A stretch of DNA of 7,719 nucleotides. Origin: Eubacteriales Family XIII. Incertae Sedis bacterium. GTDB taxonomy: Bacteria > Bacillota > Clostridia > Peptostreptococcales > Anaerovoracaceae. Both the position numbers and the translations under genes were made by a program. Below the pieces are notes generated by a model, which was not told where the DNA came from, ran no database searches, and saw only the letters and a program-made list of their open reading frames with translations. The DNA is taken from positions 1 to 7,719 of the forward strand of contig JAIRSA010000197.1 in assembly GCA_031255695.1 (NCBI GenBank), written 5' to 3'. Shown here one piece after another: positions 1 through 6,327 of the stretch (position 1 is the stretch's first letter; every line of letters starts with the position of its first letter).

Positions 1-570
1 AACGGGACCGCGCGCATACTCTGGAACAGGAATATGGAGTATTACAGCCAAGCGCCGTGGCGGGGGACATGGAAGCACGACGGCGGCACGCTGATGAACC
101 AGTGCATACACAATATCGATCTGCTCCAATGGATGCTGGGCGGCGAGATCGAGACGGTCTACGGGCAGACGGGGAGGTTCATCAGGGATATAGAGGCTGA
201 AGACTTCGGCGCCATCATCATACGCTTCAAAAGCGGCGCCATAGGGATCGTGGAAGGCAGCGCCTGCGTATACCCCAAGAACCTGGAGGCGACGCTGAGC
301 GTTTTCGGGGAGCGCGGCACGGCCGTGGTGGGCGGCATGGCGGTCAACAAGATCGAGACGTGGCGTTTCGCAGACGAGAAAGACTACGACTGGATTGACG
401 GGGGCGCCGATGTCCAAAATGTCTACGGCAATGGGCATACCCCGCTGTATGAGGACTTCATAGATGCGGTACGCAACGGCAGGAAGCCGTATATTTCAGG
501 GGAAGACGCGAAGATCGCCCTGGATATAGTGCTGAAGGTCTACGCGCAGGAGGGGCATTCCTGCGGCTGA
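1..570 (+). CDS. Gfo/Idh/MocA-family sugar dehydrogenase, C-terminal part (WbpB/WlbA-like)
   Basis: The reading frame is open from the left edge and ends in TGA at 568-570, so only the last 189 residues of a protein usually about 320-350 long are present. The N-terminal NAD(P)-binding Rossmann domain lies outside. What remains is the alpha/beta substrate domain. It starts near the stretch WRGTWKHDGG and contains NQCIHNID (nt 97-120), the family's conserved N-x3-H-x2-D segment that places the catalytic histidine near the sugar. The later YPKNLE and FGERG motifs also fit sugar-nucleotide oxidoreductases. The next gene is a WbpE-type 3-aminotransferase, so the likely reaction is NAD-dependent oxidation of C3 of a UDP-GlcNAc-type sugar: UDP-GlcNAcA in the Wbp/Wlb route, or UDP-GlcNAc in the GnnA route. 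Family assignment is firm. The exact substrate is inferred from context and cannot be settled without the missing half. Confidence 0.88.
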   Translation, partial: NGTARILWNRNMEYYSQAPWRGTWKHDGGTLMNQCIHNIDLLQWMLGGEIETVYGQTGRFIRDIEAEDFGAIIIRFKSGAIGIVEGSACVYPKNLEATLSVFGERGTAVVGGMAVNKIETWRFADEKDYDWIDGGADVQNVYGNGHTPLYEDFIDAVRNGRKPYISGEDAKIALDIVLKVYAQEGHSCG

Positions 571-709
571 CGCGGGCTGACGGCACCCGGTGGCGCCGGC
601 GGCGCTGACGCGGGCTGATGCGGCCCGGCCCGACGGCGCAGGCACGGCCGGCGCAGGCTGACGAGGCCCGGCCCGACGGCGCATGATGCCGCCACGGCGG
701 CTGACGCGG
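566..709. repeat. GC-rich tandem repeat array, units of about 38 and 43 nt
   Basis: The seven bases GCTGA(C/T)G occur at 566, 576, 604, 614, 657 and 700. The offsets are regular: 566 to 604 and 576 to 614 are 38 nt, and 614 to 657 and 657 to 700 are 43 nt. The longest exact copies are 15 nt (566-580 and 604-618) and 19 nt (622-640 and 665-683, GGCCCGGCCCGACGGCGCA). The units starting at 614 and 657 agree at 25 of their first 27 positions, then diverge. The first copy overlaps the end of the dehydrogenase gene and supplies its TGA stop. The array fills most of the 186-nt gap before the aminotransferase. No promoter or T-run is visible. I see a decaying tandem duplication; any function, such as an RNA structure, is unproven. 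Confidence 0.75.
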
Positions 710-746
710 TGACTAGGCCCGGCGCGGCCGGCCACACACCCGCAAT

Positions 747-751
747 GGAGG
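747..751 (+). promoter_or_regulatory. Ribosome binding site that sets the aminotransferase start
   Basis: GGAGG lies 5 nt before the ATG at 757. An in-frame ATG at 709 lacks such a site and would add 16 residues (MTRPGAAGHTP...) encoded by repeat-derived DNA. The family's usual N-terminus, MEFIDLKxQ, begins at 757. Confidence 0.85.
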
Positions 752-756
752 CGGAC

Positions 757-1908
757 ATGGAATTCATCGATCTGAAAAAACAGTACAATGATATAGCGGC
801 CGGCCTGGGCAGGCGGCTCGGCAGCGTCATGTCAGGCACCCGGTTTATCTTCGGCGAAGAGACCGAGGAGCTGGAGGTCCGGCTGGCGGCATACACGGGC
901 AGGAAGCACTGCATAAGCTGCTCAAGCGGCACGGACGCCCTGCTAATGCCCCTCATGGCCTGGCAGGCCGGCAAAGGCGACGCTGTATTCGTGCCGGCAT
1001 TCACGTTTTTCGCCACTGCTGAGGTGGCGAGCATGCTCGGCGCCGAGGTGGTCTTCGTCGATATAGAGCCTGGCACCTTCAATATGGACCCCGCCAAGCT
1101 GCGCAAGGCTGCTGAAAGGGTCAAGGCGGAAGGGCGCCTGCGCCTGCGGGCGGTGATCGCGGCCGATATCTTCGGCCAGCCCGCGCGCAACCCGGAGATA
1201 GAGGGCCTGGCTGCGGAGTACGGGATGTTTTTCCTTGAGGACGCGGCGCAGGGCTTCGGCGGCAGGATAGGCAGCCGCGCGGCGGGCTCGTTCGGCGACG
1301 CGGCGGCCACATCGTTTTTCCCGGCGAAGCCGCTGGGCTGCTATGGCGACGGGGGGGCGGTATTTACAGACAGCGACGAGCTCGCCGGGCTGCTCCGCTC
1401 GATAAGGGTGCATGGCCAGGGGAGGGAAAAATACCAAAATGTGCGCATCGGCCTGAATGCGCGCCTGGACAACATGCAGGCGGCGGTCCTGCTCGAAAAG
1501 CTGACGGTCTTCGACAAAGAGACGGCGGCAAAAAACGTGATCGCTGAACGCTACAGCGCGGCCCTTGCAGGCCTGCTGGAAACGCCGGCCGTGCTGCCAG
1601 GCTACTATTCGTCCTGGGCGCAGTACTCATTGCTGGCCGAAGGCCCGGAGGAGCGCGAGTTCATTATCGGGCGCCTGAAAAGCCAGGGCGTGCCGACGGC
1701 CATCTACTATAAGGCGCCGCTGCACGAGCAGCCTGTATACAAGGGCTATGATCGCCGTGGGGACGACCTTTCGGCCAGCGAGCGGATCTGCAAGCGGGTG
1801 TTCAGCATACCCATGCACGCCTATCTCAGCGATGCGGACATAGAGCTGATAACAGGCACCATTGCGAAGGCATGCGCGGAATACAGGGGCGATGCGCACA
1901 GCGCATAG
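757..1908 (+). CDS. PLP-dependent UDP-sugar 3-aminotransferase, DegT/DnrJ/EryC1/StrS family (WbpE/WlbC-like)
   Basis: This 383-residue protein has the normal length for the family. It transfers an amino group, normally from glutamate, to a 3-keto nucleotide sugar in the cytoplasm. Visible landmarks in order are FIDLKKQY at 3-10, the phosphate-binding SSGTDAL at 56-62, FVPAFTFFATAE at 78-89, EDAAQGFG at 161-168 (Asp162 should contact the PLP ring nitrogen), and TSFFPAKPLGCYGDGG at 185-200. Lys191 there is the expected Schiff-base lysine. The motif SRLD/NARLDNMQAA, typical of sugar aminotransferases, follows. The whole protein closely resembles the WbpE pattern as I know it, so UDP-2-acetamido-2-deoxy-3-oxo-glucuronate is the favoured substrate. 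GnnB, which acts on 3-keto UDP-GlcNAc for lipid A, is the main alternative. It lies downstream of the dehydrogenase that would make the keto substrate. No WbpD-type acetyltransferase is in the window; it could lie upstream. Confidence 0.93.
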   Translation: MEFIDLKKQYNDIAAGLGRRLGSVMSGTRFIFGEETEELEVRLAAYTGRKHCISCSSGTDALLMPLMAWQAGKGDAVFVPAFTFFATAEVASMLGAEVVFVDIEPGTFNMDPAKLRKAAERVKAEGRLRLRAVIAADIFGQPARNPEIEGLAAEYGMFFLEDAAQGFGGRIGSRAAGSFGDAAATSFFPAKPLGCYGDGGAVFTDSDELAGLLRSIRVHGQGREKYQNVRIGLNARLDNMQAAVLLEKLTVFDKETAAKNVIAERYSAALAGLLETPAVLPGYYSSWAQYSLLAEGPEEREFIIGRLKSQGVPTAIYYKAPLHEQPVYKGYDRRGDDLSASERICKRVFSIPMHAYLSDADIELITGTIAKACAEYRGDAHSA

Positions 1909-1959
1909 AATATGGACAATATAAATTAACATAACACATAAACTAACGGAGTGTGCAAA
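1909..1959 (+). other. Short AT-rich intergenic spacer
   Basis: These 51 nt are strikingly AT-rich against GC-rich neighbours. They contain AATATAAAT-like sequence but no convincing paired -35 and -10 boxes. The low GC may simply keep the next gene's ribosome binding site unstructured. Cotranscription of the aminotransferase and glycosyltransferase genes is likely. Confidence 0.4.
1948..1951 (+). promoter_or_regulatory. Ribosome binding site that favours the GTG start at 1960
   Basis: GGAG at 1948-1951 is 8 nt before GTG 1960. The in-frame GTG at 1951 overlaps this site, so it has no usable Shine-Dalgarno spacing. Confidence 0.65.
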
Positions 1960-3225
1960 GTGTTTGATAGGAACGAGCCGAAGAAAAGGGTCTGGATACT
2001 CAACCATTATGCGAACCTGCCCGGAATGGGCGCCAGCCTAAGGCATTTCAATCTCGCCAAGGAATTGGCAAAGCAGGGCTACGCGCCTAGGGTATTCGCG
2101 TCGTCGGCCATGCACAACTCGGATAGCAATGTCATACCGGGCAGGCAGTCCTGGATCGGGCGCGTGGAGGAAGGGGTGGATTTCACCTATGTCAGGACTT
2201 CGGGATATAGCGGCAACGGCCTGGCGCGCGGCATCAATATCCTCCAGTATTGCCTTAGAGTGCCATGCGTCGCGAGGCGCCAGCGTGAGCGCTTCGGCAG
2301 GCCGGACGTCATCATTGCCTCGTCCATGCACCCATTCGCCCTTTTCGTGGGGCTGTGGATGGCGAGAGCCTACAAATGCAAGTACATTGCGGAAATCCGC
2401 GATCTCTGGCCCGAATCCCTGGCGGCGTATTATCCCGATTTCAACAAAGGCCTGATGTCTGTCTTCTACCGCGCGGAAAAATACATATACAAGAATGCCG
2501 ACAAGGTGATCTTCACGATGGCGGGCGGCAGGGACTATGTGGCCGACAAGGGCTGGCTCGGCGAGGTGGATGAGGGCAAGCTGCACCATATAAACAACGG
2601 GGTCGATCTGTGCGCTTTTGTCGTCAATAGGGACAGTTCCAGGCTGTATGACCCGGATCTGGCGGACGGGGAGGCCTTCAAGGCCGTCTACACCGGATCG
2701 GTCAGGAGGGTCAACAATCTGGCAATGCTCGTGGAGGCGGCTGCCGTGCTGAAGGCGCAGGGCAGGGACGACATAAAAATCCTGGTCTGGGGCGAGGGCG
2801 GCGACCGGGAGGCTCTGAGCAAGGAAGCGGCGCAGAGGGGCTTAGGGAATATAGTCTTCAAGGGCTATGTGGACAAGAAATACATCCCCTATATTGTCTC
2901 GCAGGCGGATGTGAACATCCTGCACCAGGCCGTGGAGACGAAGATCTACAAGTACGGGACGAGCCAGAACAAGAAGTTCGACTATCTTGCCGCCGGCAGG
3001 CCGATATTGTGCACAGTCCCTTCGAATTTCGACATAGTCGCCGAGGGCGGCGCCGGGGTCTCTTTGGAAACCCAGACACCTGAGGCGATCAGCGAGGCGC
3101 TTGTGCGCTTTCGCGATATGGATCCAGATGAATACAGCCGGTATTGCGCCAATGCGGCTACAGTGGCGGAAGAATACGATTTTGCAAAACTTGCGGACAG
3201 GCTGATCGATATCATAGAGTCATGA
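1960..3225 (+). CDS. GT4-family glycosyltransferase, WbuB-like
   Basis: This is a cytoplasmic or membrane-associated retaining glycosyltransferase of GT-B fold, 421 residues from the GTG at 1960 (424 from GTG 1951). The N-terminal domain opens with VWILNHYANLPGMGASLRHF, the usual WbuB-type start that includes a glycine-rich loop. The hallmark EIRDLWPESL lies at about 145-154. The C-terminal nucleotide-binding domain shows INNGVD near 212, VYTGSVRRVNN near 243, and SQNKKFDYLAAGRPIL at 335-350. In that last stretch Asp occupies the place of the first Glu of the classical E-x7-E motif, which is common in this subfamily. The family transfers amino sugars such as N-acetylfucosamine onto O-antigen repeat units, but donor and acceptor cannot be read from sequence. 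It follows the aminotransferase by 51 nt on the same strand, so a role in incorporating the 3-amino sugar or a neighbouring residue of the same glycan is plausible but inferred. Confidence 0.9.
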   Translation: MFDRNEPKKRVWILNHYANLPGMGASLRHFNLAKELAKQGYAPRVFASSAMHNSDSNVIPGRQSWIGRVEEGVDFTYVRTSGYSGNGLARGINILQYCLRVPCVARRQRERFGRPDVIIASSMHPFALFVGLWMARAYKCKYIAEIRDLWPESLAAYYPDFNKGLMSVFYRAEKYIYKNADKVIFTMAGGRDYVADKGWLGEVDEGKLHHINNGVDLCAFVVNRDSSRLYDPDLADGEAFKAVYTGSVRRVNNLAMLVEAAAVLKAQGRDDIKILVWGEGGDREALSKEAAQRGLGNIVFKGYVDKKYIPYIVSQADVNILHQAVETKIYKYGTSQNKKFDYLAAGRPILCTVPSNFDIVAEGGAGVSLETQTPEAISEALVRFRDMDPDEYSRYCANAATVAEEYDFAKLADRLIDIIES

Positions 3226-3283
3226 CGGGCGGCCTAAGGCGCCAGCGGTCGGCTTTATGATGGGATGGCCCCGTGAGCGATCT

Positions 3284-3309
3284 GGCGGCCGCTTGCTTGT
3301 CGGCCCGCC
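3284..3309. terminator. Possible hairpin between convergent genes
   Basis: GGCGGCC at 3284-3290 can pair with GGCCCGCC at 3302-3309 with one bulged base and an 11-nt loop. It sits in the 91-nt gap between the two convergent glycosyltransferase genes, where a two-way terminator would be expected. No T-run follows on either strand, so it is not a textbook intrinsic terminator. Confidence 0.3.
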
Positions 3310-3312
3310 GGA

Positions 3313-3324
3313 GGCGCTAGCGCC
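3313..3324. repeat. Perfect 12-nt palindrome over a stop codon
   Basis: GGCGCTAGCGCC is its own reverse complement and contains the TAG stop of the minus-strand glycosyltransferase. It could add to the hairpin just beside it, but a 4-bp stem closing a 4-nt loop is weak and may be chance in such GC-rich DNA. Confidence 0.35.
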
Positions 3325-4414
3325 GCCTTGCTTTGTGGCAGGCCTGGCGATAGGCCTCGATGAGCGCGTCGACGTTCTTGTCCAGACTGTAGTATGTTTC
3401 AGCCTTCTGCCGCCCGCGCAGGCCCATCTCCAGGCGCAACGCCTTGTCGCCAGCCAATGATCTCAACGCTTCGGCCAGCCTCACATGATCGCCGCGAGGC
3501 ACGATTATGCCTGTTGAGCCGTCATCTACCACTTCCTTGAACCCATCGCCGTCAGAGGCGACCACGGGCAGGCCGCTGGCCATGGCCTCCACGAGTGCCA
3601 CGCCGAAGCTCTCGTTCACCACGCTAGGCGCCGCGAAGATATCGAAACCGGCCAGGATATCGGGCACCTTGTCATTGTCGGCATGCCCGCCGAAATGGAC
3701 GAGGCCGGAGAGGCCCAGGCCTGATGACAGCTCTTGCAGCTCCGCTGCCTGCGCCCCGCCGCCAAATATGCTGAGCCGGAAGGGCATAGGGCCCGGCGCG
3801 TCGGCCAGCAGCCTGAAGGCGCGCAGCAGCACGTCTATCCCGTATATCGGGCGGAGGGCCTTGACGATCCCGATGTGGACGTCGGGCCGGGCAGCCGCGC
3901 CCCTGTCGTGGAAACGGAATTTCGCGAGATCTACGCCGAAAGGCACAATCCCGATATCTATATCGGCGCTGCCCAGCAGATCGTGGATATGCGCCTTCAT
4001 CGCATGGCTTGTGGACAGGATTTTGTCGGCGTAGCGGAGGTTGGCGCAGACGATGCGGCGCCTCAGCCTGCTCTGGTACGGGAAGCTGTAGACATCGCTG
4101 CCCCAGGCGTTCAGCACGAGGGGCGAGGCCTTGGCCAGCCGGGCCAATGTGCCATAGCCACTGGCATAATGCGCGTTCACGACATCGAAGCCGCCGGCCT
4201 GCAGTTCCCGGCGCAGGCGCCATGCGGCAGTATAGTAGGAGGCGGCGGAGTTGCCCGCCAGGCGGCAGCGCCGCACGCCCTGCGCGATCTGGGGATTGCC
4301 TGTCTTGCTGCCGGAAAGTGTGAACAGCGTCACGCCATGCCCCTTTGCCAACAGCGCATTCACGAATTTGACCACATGGATCGATTCCTCGTTCCCGATA
4401 AAAGCGATGTTCAT
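3317..4414 (-). CDS. GT4-family glycosyltransferase (second, minus strand)
   Basis: This is a 365-residue GT-B retaining glycosyltransferase. The start is ATG 4414, giving MNIAFIGNEESIHVVKF, a normal first beta strand and loop. AAAGG sits 7 nt upstream, whereas the 62 residues ahead in the same open frame resemble no known N-terminus. The acceptor-side Rossmann domain covers roughly 1-165 and includes FDVVNAHYASGYG (76-88) and NAWGSDVY (102-109). The donor-side domain includes GIVKALRPIYGIDVLLRAF (182-200), the glycine-rich SIFGGG (215-220), and NESFGVALVEAMASGLPVVAS (267-287), where Glu268 and Glu276 form the E-x7-E signature. It is full length. The gene is convergent with the plus-strand sugar cluster and lies about 100 nt downstream of the metal exporter, so it may share that transcript by read-through or have its own promoter. 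Linkage to the same glycan is likely from position, but donor and acceptor are unknown. Confidence 0.9.
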   Translation of the reverse strand: MNIAFIGNEESIHVVKFVNALLAKGHGVTLFTLSGSKTGNPQIAQGVRRCRLAGNSAASYYTAAWRLRRELQAGGFDVVNAHYASGYGTLARLAKASPLVLNAWGSDVYSFPYQSRLRRRIVCANLRYADKILSTSHAMKAHIHDLLGSADIDIGIVPFGVDLAKFRFHDRGAAARPDVHIGIVKALRPIYGIDVLLRAFRLLADAPGPMPFRLSIFGGGAQAAELQELSSGLGLSGLVHFGGHADNDKVPDILAGFDIFAAPSVVNESFGVALVEAMASGLPVVASDGDGFKEVVDDGSTGIIVPRGDHVRLAEALRSLAGDKALRLEMGLRGRQKAETYYSLDKNVDALIEAYRQACHKARRR

Positions 4415-4421
4415 AACAAAA

Positions 4422-4426
4422 CCTTT
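4422..4426 (-). promoter_or_regulatory. Ribosome binding site that sets the second glycosyltransferase start
   Basis: Read on the minus strand this is AAAGG, 7 nt before ATG 4414. It supports the internal start over the far upstream ATG at 4600, which lies inside the CDF gene. Confidence 0.7.
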
Positions 4427-4515
4427 CGTTGCCGCCGTGGCTGCTGATCCGCATGCGCCGCCTCCCGGTGGCTGGCAAAGACTGGATTGATGCCAAGGCT
4501 TCAGCCAGAGCGGTA

Positions 4516-5685
4516 TTATTCCGTATAATCGATATCGAAGGCGATCACGGCGCGGTAGGAGGCGTCTATGCCCTTTAGCTCCTTCTCGAAGGCGGCGCAC
4601 AGCTCTCCCTTTTCAGAATGGCAGCCAGGCGAAAGCACGACATCGAACACCACGCTCGTCTGCGCCTGCCCCCTGACCACCCGCAGGTCATGTATGCCGA
4701 TGACGCCGGGCAGATCGCCGGCCAGCCGCACGAGCCGTTCCTTGAGCTCCAGCCTAAGCGGGTCATCGGTATCGACCGGATCCATATGTATCACGAGCGA
4801 TATCCCCAGCTTGTCGCCTACCGCCCGCTCCAGCCCGTCTATGATGTCATGCACCCTGACAAAATCCTCGTGCGCGTCTATCTCCACGTGCACGGTCGCG
4901 AAAGTCTTGCCCGGCCCGTAGTCATGTACAGTGAGGTCGTGTATGCCGATCACCGTGCCGGAAGCGCAGAGCTCCTCCTTGATGGCCTGTACGATGGCAG
5001 GATCAGGCGCCGTGCCCAGGAGCGGGTCGCTGGCGTCGAGCACTATCCGTATGCCTGACACGACGATGAAGGCCGCCACCAGCGCGCCGGAGTAGCCGTC
5101 AAGCATGATGCCGGAAAAATGCTCCACGAGCATGCAGCCCAACACGGCAAAGGTGGCGATAGAGTCATTGCGGCTGTCGATCCCGGCAGCGGCGATGGCC
5201 CCTGAGCCTATCGCCTTGCCGCAGCGCCGGAAGAACAGAGACAGCCAGACCTTGACCAGAGCGGCGCCGGCCAGCACAGCGACAGCGGCATAGCTGAAAC
5301 CGATAGGTTCCGGATGCAGTATCCGCAGAAAGGAATCGGCGAAAAGCTTGAGCCCCGCCAGCACTATTATAAAGGAAATAAAAAGCCCCGCCAGATATTC
5401 CGTCCGCGCATGCCCGAATGGATGCTTCCTGTCGCCCGGCGCGGCCGCCAGCTTGAACCCGATCAGCGTTATGGCCGAGGAAGCGGCATCGGAAAGGCTG
5501 TTGAAGCCGTCCGCGATGGCCGCCACGCTCCCAGCCATCCAGCCTACAGCGATCTTCGCCGCGCAGAGCAGCAGGTTCAGGATTAGGCCGACCGTGCCCG
5601 CGAGCCTGCCGTAAGCGATCCTGACCGGGGCAGAGCGGACATTGTTGTGGTCCTTGACAAAATGTTTTATAAGGAAGCTATACAT
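4516..5685 (-). CDS. Cation diffusion facilitator exporter, probable manganese type
   Basis: This inner-membrane antiporter of 389 residues should export divalent metal in exchange for protons. Six membrane segments are visible, at roughly 28-50, 54-80, 97-116, 130-152, 165-188 and 194-213. The transport site reads Asn62-x3-Asp66 in helix 2 (ADGFNSLSDAASS) and Asp170-x3-Asp174 in helix 5 (GIDSRNDS). In characterised CDF proteins an N-D-D-D site is associated with manganese (MntE type), and H/D-D-H-D sites with zinc. The family motif KHPFGHARTEY is at 87-97. The cytosolic tail is long and looks duplicated: IGIHDLTVHDYG near 247 and IGIHDLRVVRG near 330 begin two ferredoxin-like domains, a layout known in clostridial-type CDFs. 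The ATG at 5685 lies inside the end of the preceding TSCPD gene (shared ATGTATAG), and no good ribosome site precedes it, so translation is probably coupled. Metal identity is inferred. Confidence 0.92.
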   Translation of the reverse strand: MYSFLIKHFVKDHNNVRSAPVRIAYGRLAGTVGLILNLLLCAAKIAVGWMAGSVAAIADGFNSLSDAASSAITLIGFKLAAAPGDRKHPFGHARTEYLAGLFISFIIVLAGLKLFADSFLRILHPEPIGFSYAAVAVLAGAALVKVWLSLFFRRCGKAIGSGAIAAAGIDSRNDSIATFAVLGCMLVEHFSGIMLDGYSGALVAAFIVVSGIRIVLDASDPLLGTAPDPAIVQAIKEELCASGTVIGIHDLTVHDYGPGKTFATVHVEIDAHEDFVRVHDIIDGLERAVGDKLGISLVIHMDPVDTDDPLRLELKERLVRLAGDLPGVIGIHDLRVVRGQAQTSVVFDVVLSPGCHSEKGELCAAFEKELKGIDASYRAVIAFDIDYTE

Positions 5686-5932
5686 CTTTCTGCAATGCAG
5701 CCTTCAGCGCCAGCGACAGCTGGTCGGGGCACGAGGTGGGCCGCTGCCCGCAATCGATCCCCGAAAGGCGCTCTATGATCTGCTCGGCGGGCAGCCCCTC
5801 GGCCATCCGCGCGAGGCCCTTGGTGTTGCCCTTGCAGCCGCCGGTAAAGGCGATGTTCTTCACAAGCCCGTCTTCCAGCTCAAACTCTATGAGATCCGAG
5901 CATACTCCAGTAGGTTCATATTTGTACTTCAT
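5678..5932 (-). CDS. TSCPD-domain protein (TIGR03905-like), function unknown
   Basis: This is a complete small cytoplasmic protein of 84 residues. It contains the signature TSCPDQL at 66-72. Four cysteines sit at 11 (GVCSDLIEF), 33 (GGCKGNTKG), 61 (IDCGQRP) and 68 (TSCPD), all in conserved-looking motifs. The TSCPD domain also forms the C-terminal tail of some B12-dependent ribonucleotide reductases, where its cysteines are thought to bind metal. The stand-alone form occurs in many anaerobes and has no established role that I know of. The start ATG 5932 has a strong GGAGGTG 8 nt upstream; a further in-frame ATG at 6019 lacks support. Its last 8 nt overlap the start of the metal exporter, which implies one operon with the exporter and suggests, but does not show, a metal-related job. 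Confidence 0.9.
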   Translation of the reverse strand: MKYKYEPTGVCSDLIEFELEDGLVKNIAFTGGCKGNTKGLARMAEGLPAEQIIERLSGIDCGQRPTSCPDQLSLALKAALQKDV

Positions 5933-5940
5933 ATCTGTCT

Positions 5941-5947
5941 CACCTCC
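5941..5947 (-). promoter_or_regulatory. Strong ribosome binding site of the TSCPD gene
   Basis: On the minus strand this reads GGAGGTG and ends 8 nt before ATG 5932, close to the ideal anti-16S match. It probably loads ribosomes for both the TSCPD gene and the overlapping exporter. Confidence 0.85.
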
Positions 5948-5976
5948 GTCTTTTGATGGTGCCCCGCAGCGCCGCC

Positions 5977-6071
5977 GCCAATATAAATGCCATGCCAATA
6001 AGCATGTGGCGCCGATCATCCGGCGATCATTCCTCGATGAGCCGCCGATGGGGGCGAATGTGATGCCAATA
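5977..6071. repeat. Three GCCAATA direct repeats and a short inverted repeat
   Basis: GCCAATA occurs at 5977-5983, 5994-6000 and 6065-6071 (TATTGGC on the minus strand, in the leader of the TSCPD gene). The middle copy sits within CATGC-CAATAA-GCATG at 5991-6006, a 5-bp stem with a 6-nt loop. CGATCAT is also repeated at 6013 and 6024. These could be regulator sites upstream of the metal-exporter operon, but no known operator is recognised. Confidence 0.35.
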
Positions 6072-6115
6072 TATGCCGCAGCCAGAAGGTCTTGAAATTA
6101 CAGGTTAATCGCCTA

Positions 6116-6270
6116 ATGACAATTAACTATACTGTCAAATTGCAATAGCCGTTATACCCCGCTGCGCCCTCTGTGCGGCCGCCCACGCCATGTGCACGGC
6201 CGTCTTTGTGCCGCACCCTGTGACGCACCACATAGTGACGTGCGCCGGCTGCGGGCATATAAAAACATAA
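6116..6270 (+). pseudogene. Possible relic of a small zinc-ribbon protein gene
   Basis: The frame open from 6127 to the TAA at 6268-6270 encodes a peptide with CALC (nt 6163-6174), 22 residues, then CAGCGH (6241-6258), ending IKT. It has five Cys and five His in about 36 residues, the spacing of a small zinc ribbon. The stretch is GC-rich with mostly G/C third positions, unlike its AT-rich flanks. It lacks a suitable start: the first ATG in frame (6190) falls between the two CxxC pairs. An ATG at 6116 in another frame (MTINYTVKLQ, stop 6146) would join it through a single frameshift. This is a guess from one short stretch; chance, or a noncoding RNA, is equally possible. Confidence 0.2.
6117..6137. 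repeat. Inverted repeat TGACA-N11-TGTCA
   Basis: TGACA at 6117-6121 and TGTCA at 6133-6137 are separated by an AT-rich 11-nt spacer. The minus strand shows a perfect TTGACA (6139-6134) and the plus strand shows TATACT (6128-6133), so the element could overlap promoter sequence for either direction. No good partner box is found for either at the right distance except a weak TTAATC 17 nt before TATACT. Confidence 0.3.
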
Positions 6271-6327
6271 TACCATATATCGCGGCATGTGGGATCGCGT
6301 CTGGCCCAAAAGAAAAAATAAATTTTG

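Noticed and set aside
566..709. CRISPR array
   Set aside because: The units are contiguous and diverge in their distal halves. There are no uniform repeats separated by unique spacers, and no cas genes.
709..756. Upstream ATG 709 as the aminotransferase start
   Set aside because: It lacks a ribosome site and adds residues not seen in the family; ATG 757 has GGAGG at 5 nt and the conserved N-terminus.
540..1310. 256-residue minus-strand open frame across the repeat array and aminotransferase
   Set aside because: It is antisense to a gene with clear catalytic motifs, is low-complexity Ala/Pro/Arg/Ser, and has no ribosome site or recognisable domain.
3734..4447. 237-residue plus-strand open frame opposite the second glycosyltransferase
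   Set aside because: It is a shadow frame of GC-rich codons. The minus-strand frame has a complete GT4 protein with E-x7-E and a good ribosome site.
4415..4515. Terminator or small gene between the exporter and the second glycosyltransferase
   Set aside because: I found only short, weak self-complementary pieces, no T-run, and no open frame with a ribosome site other than that of the glycosyltransferase.
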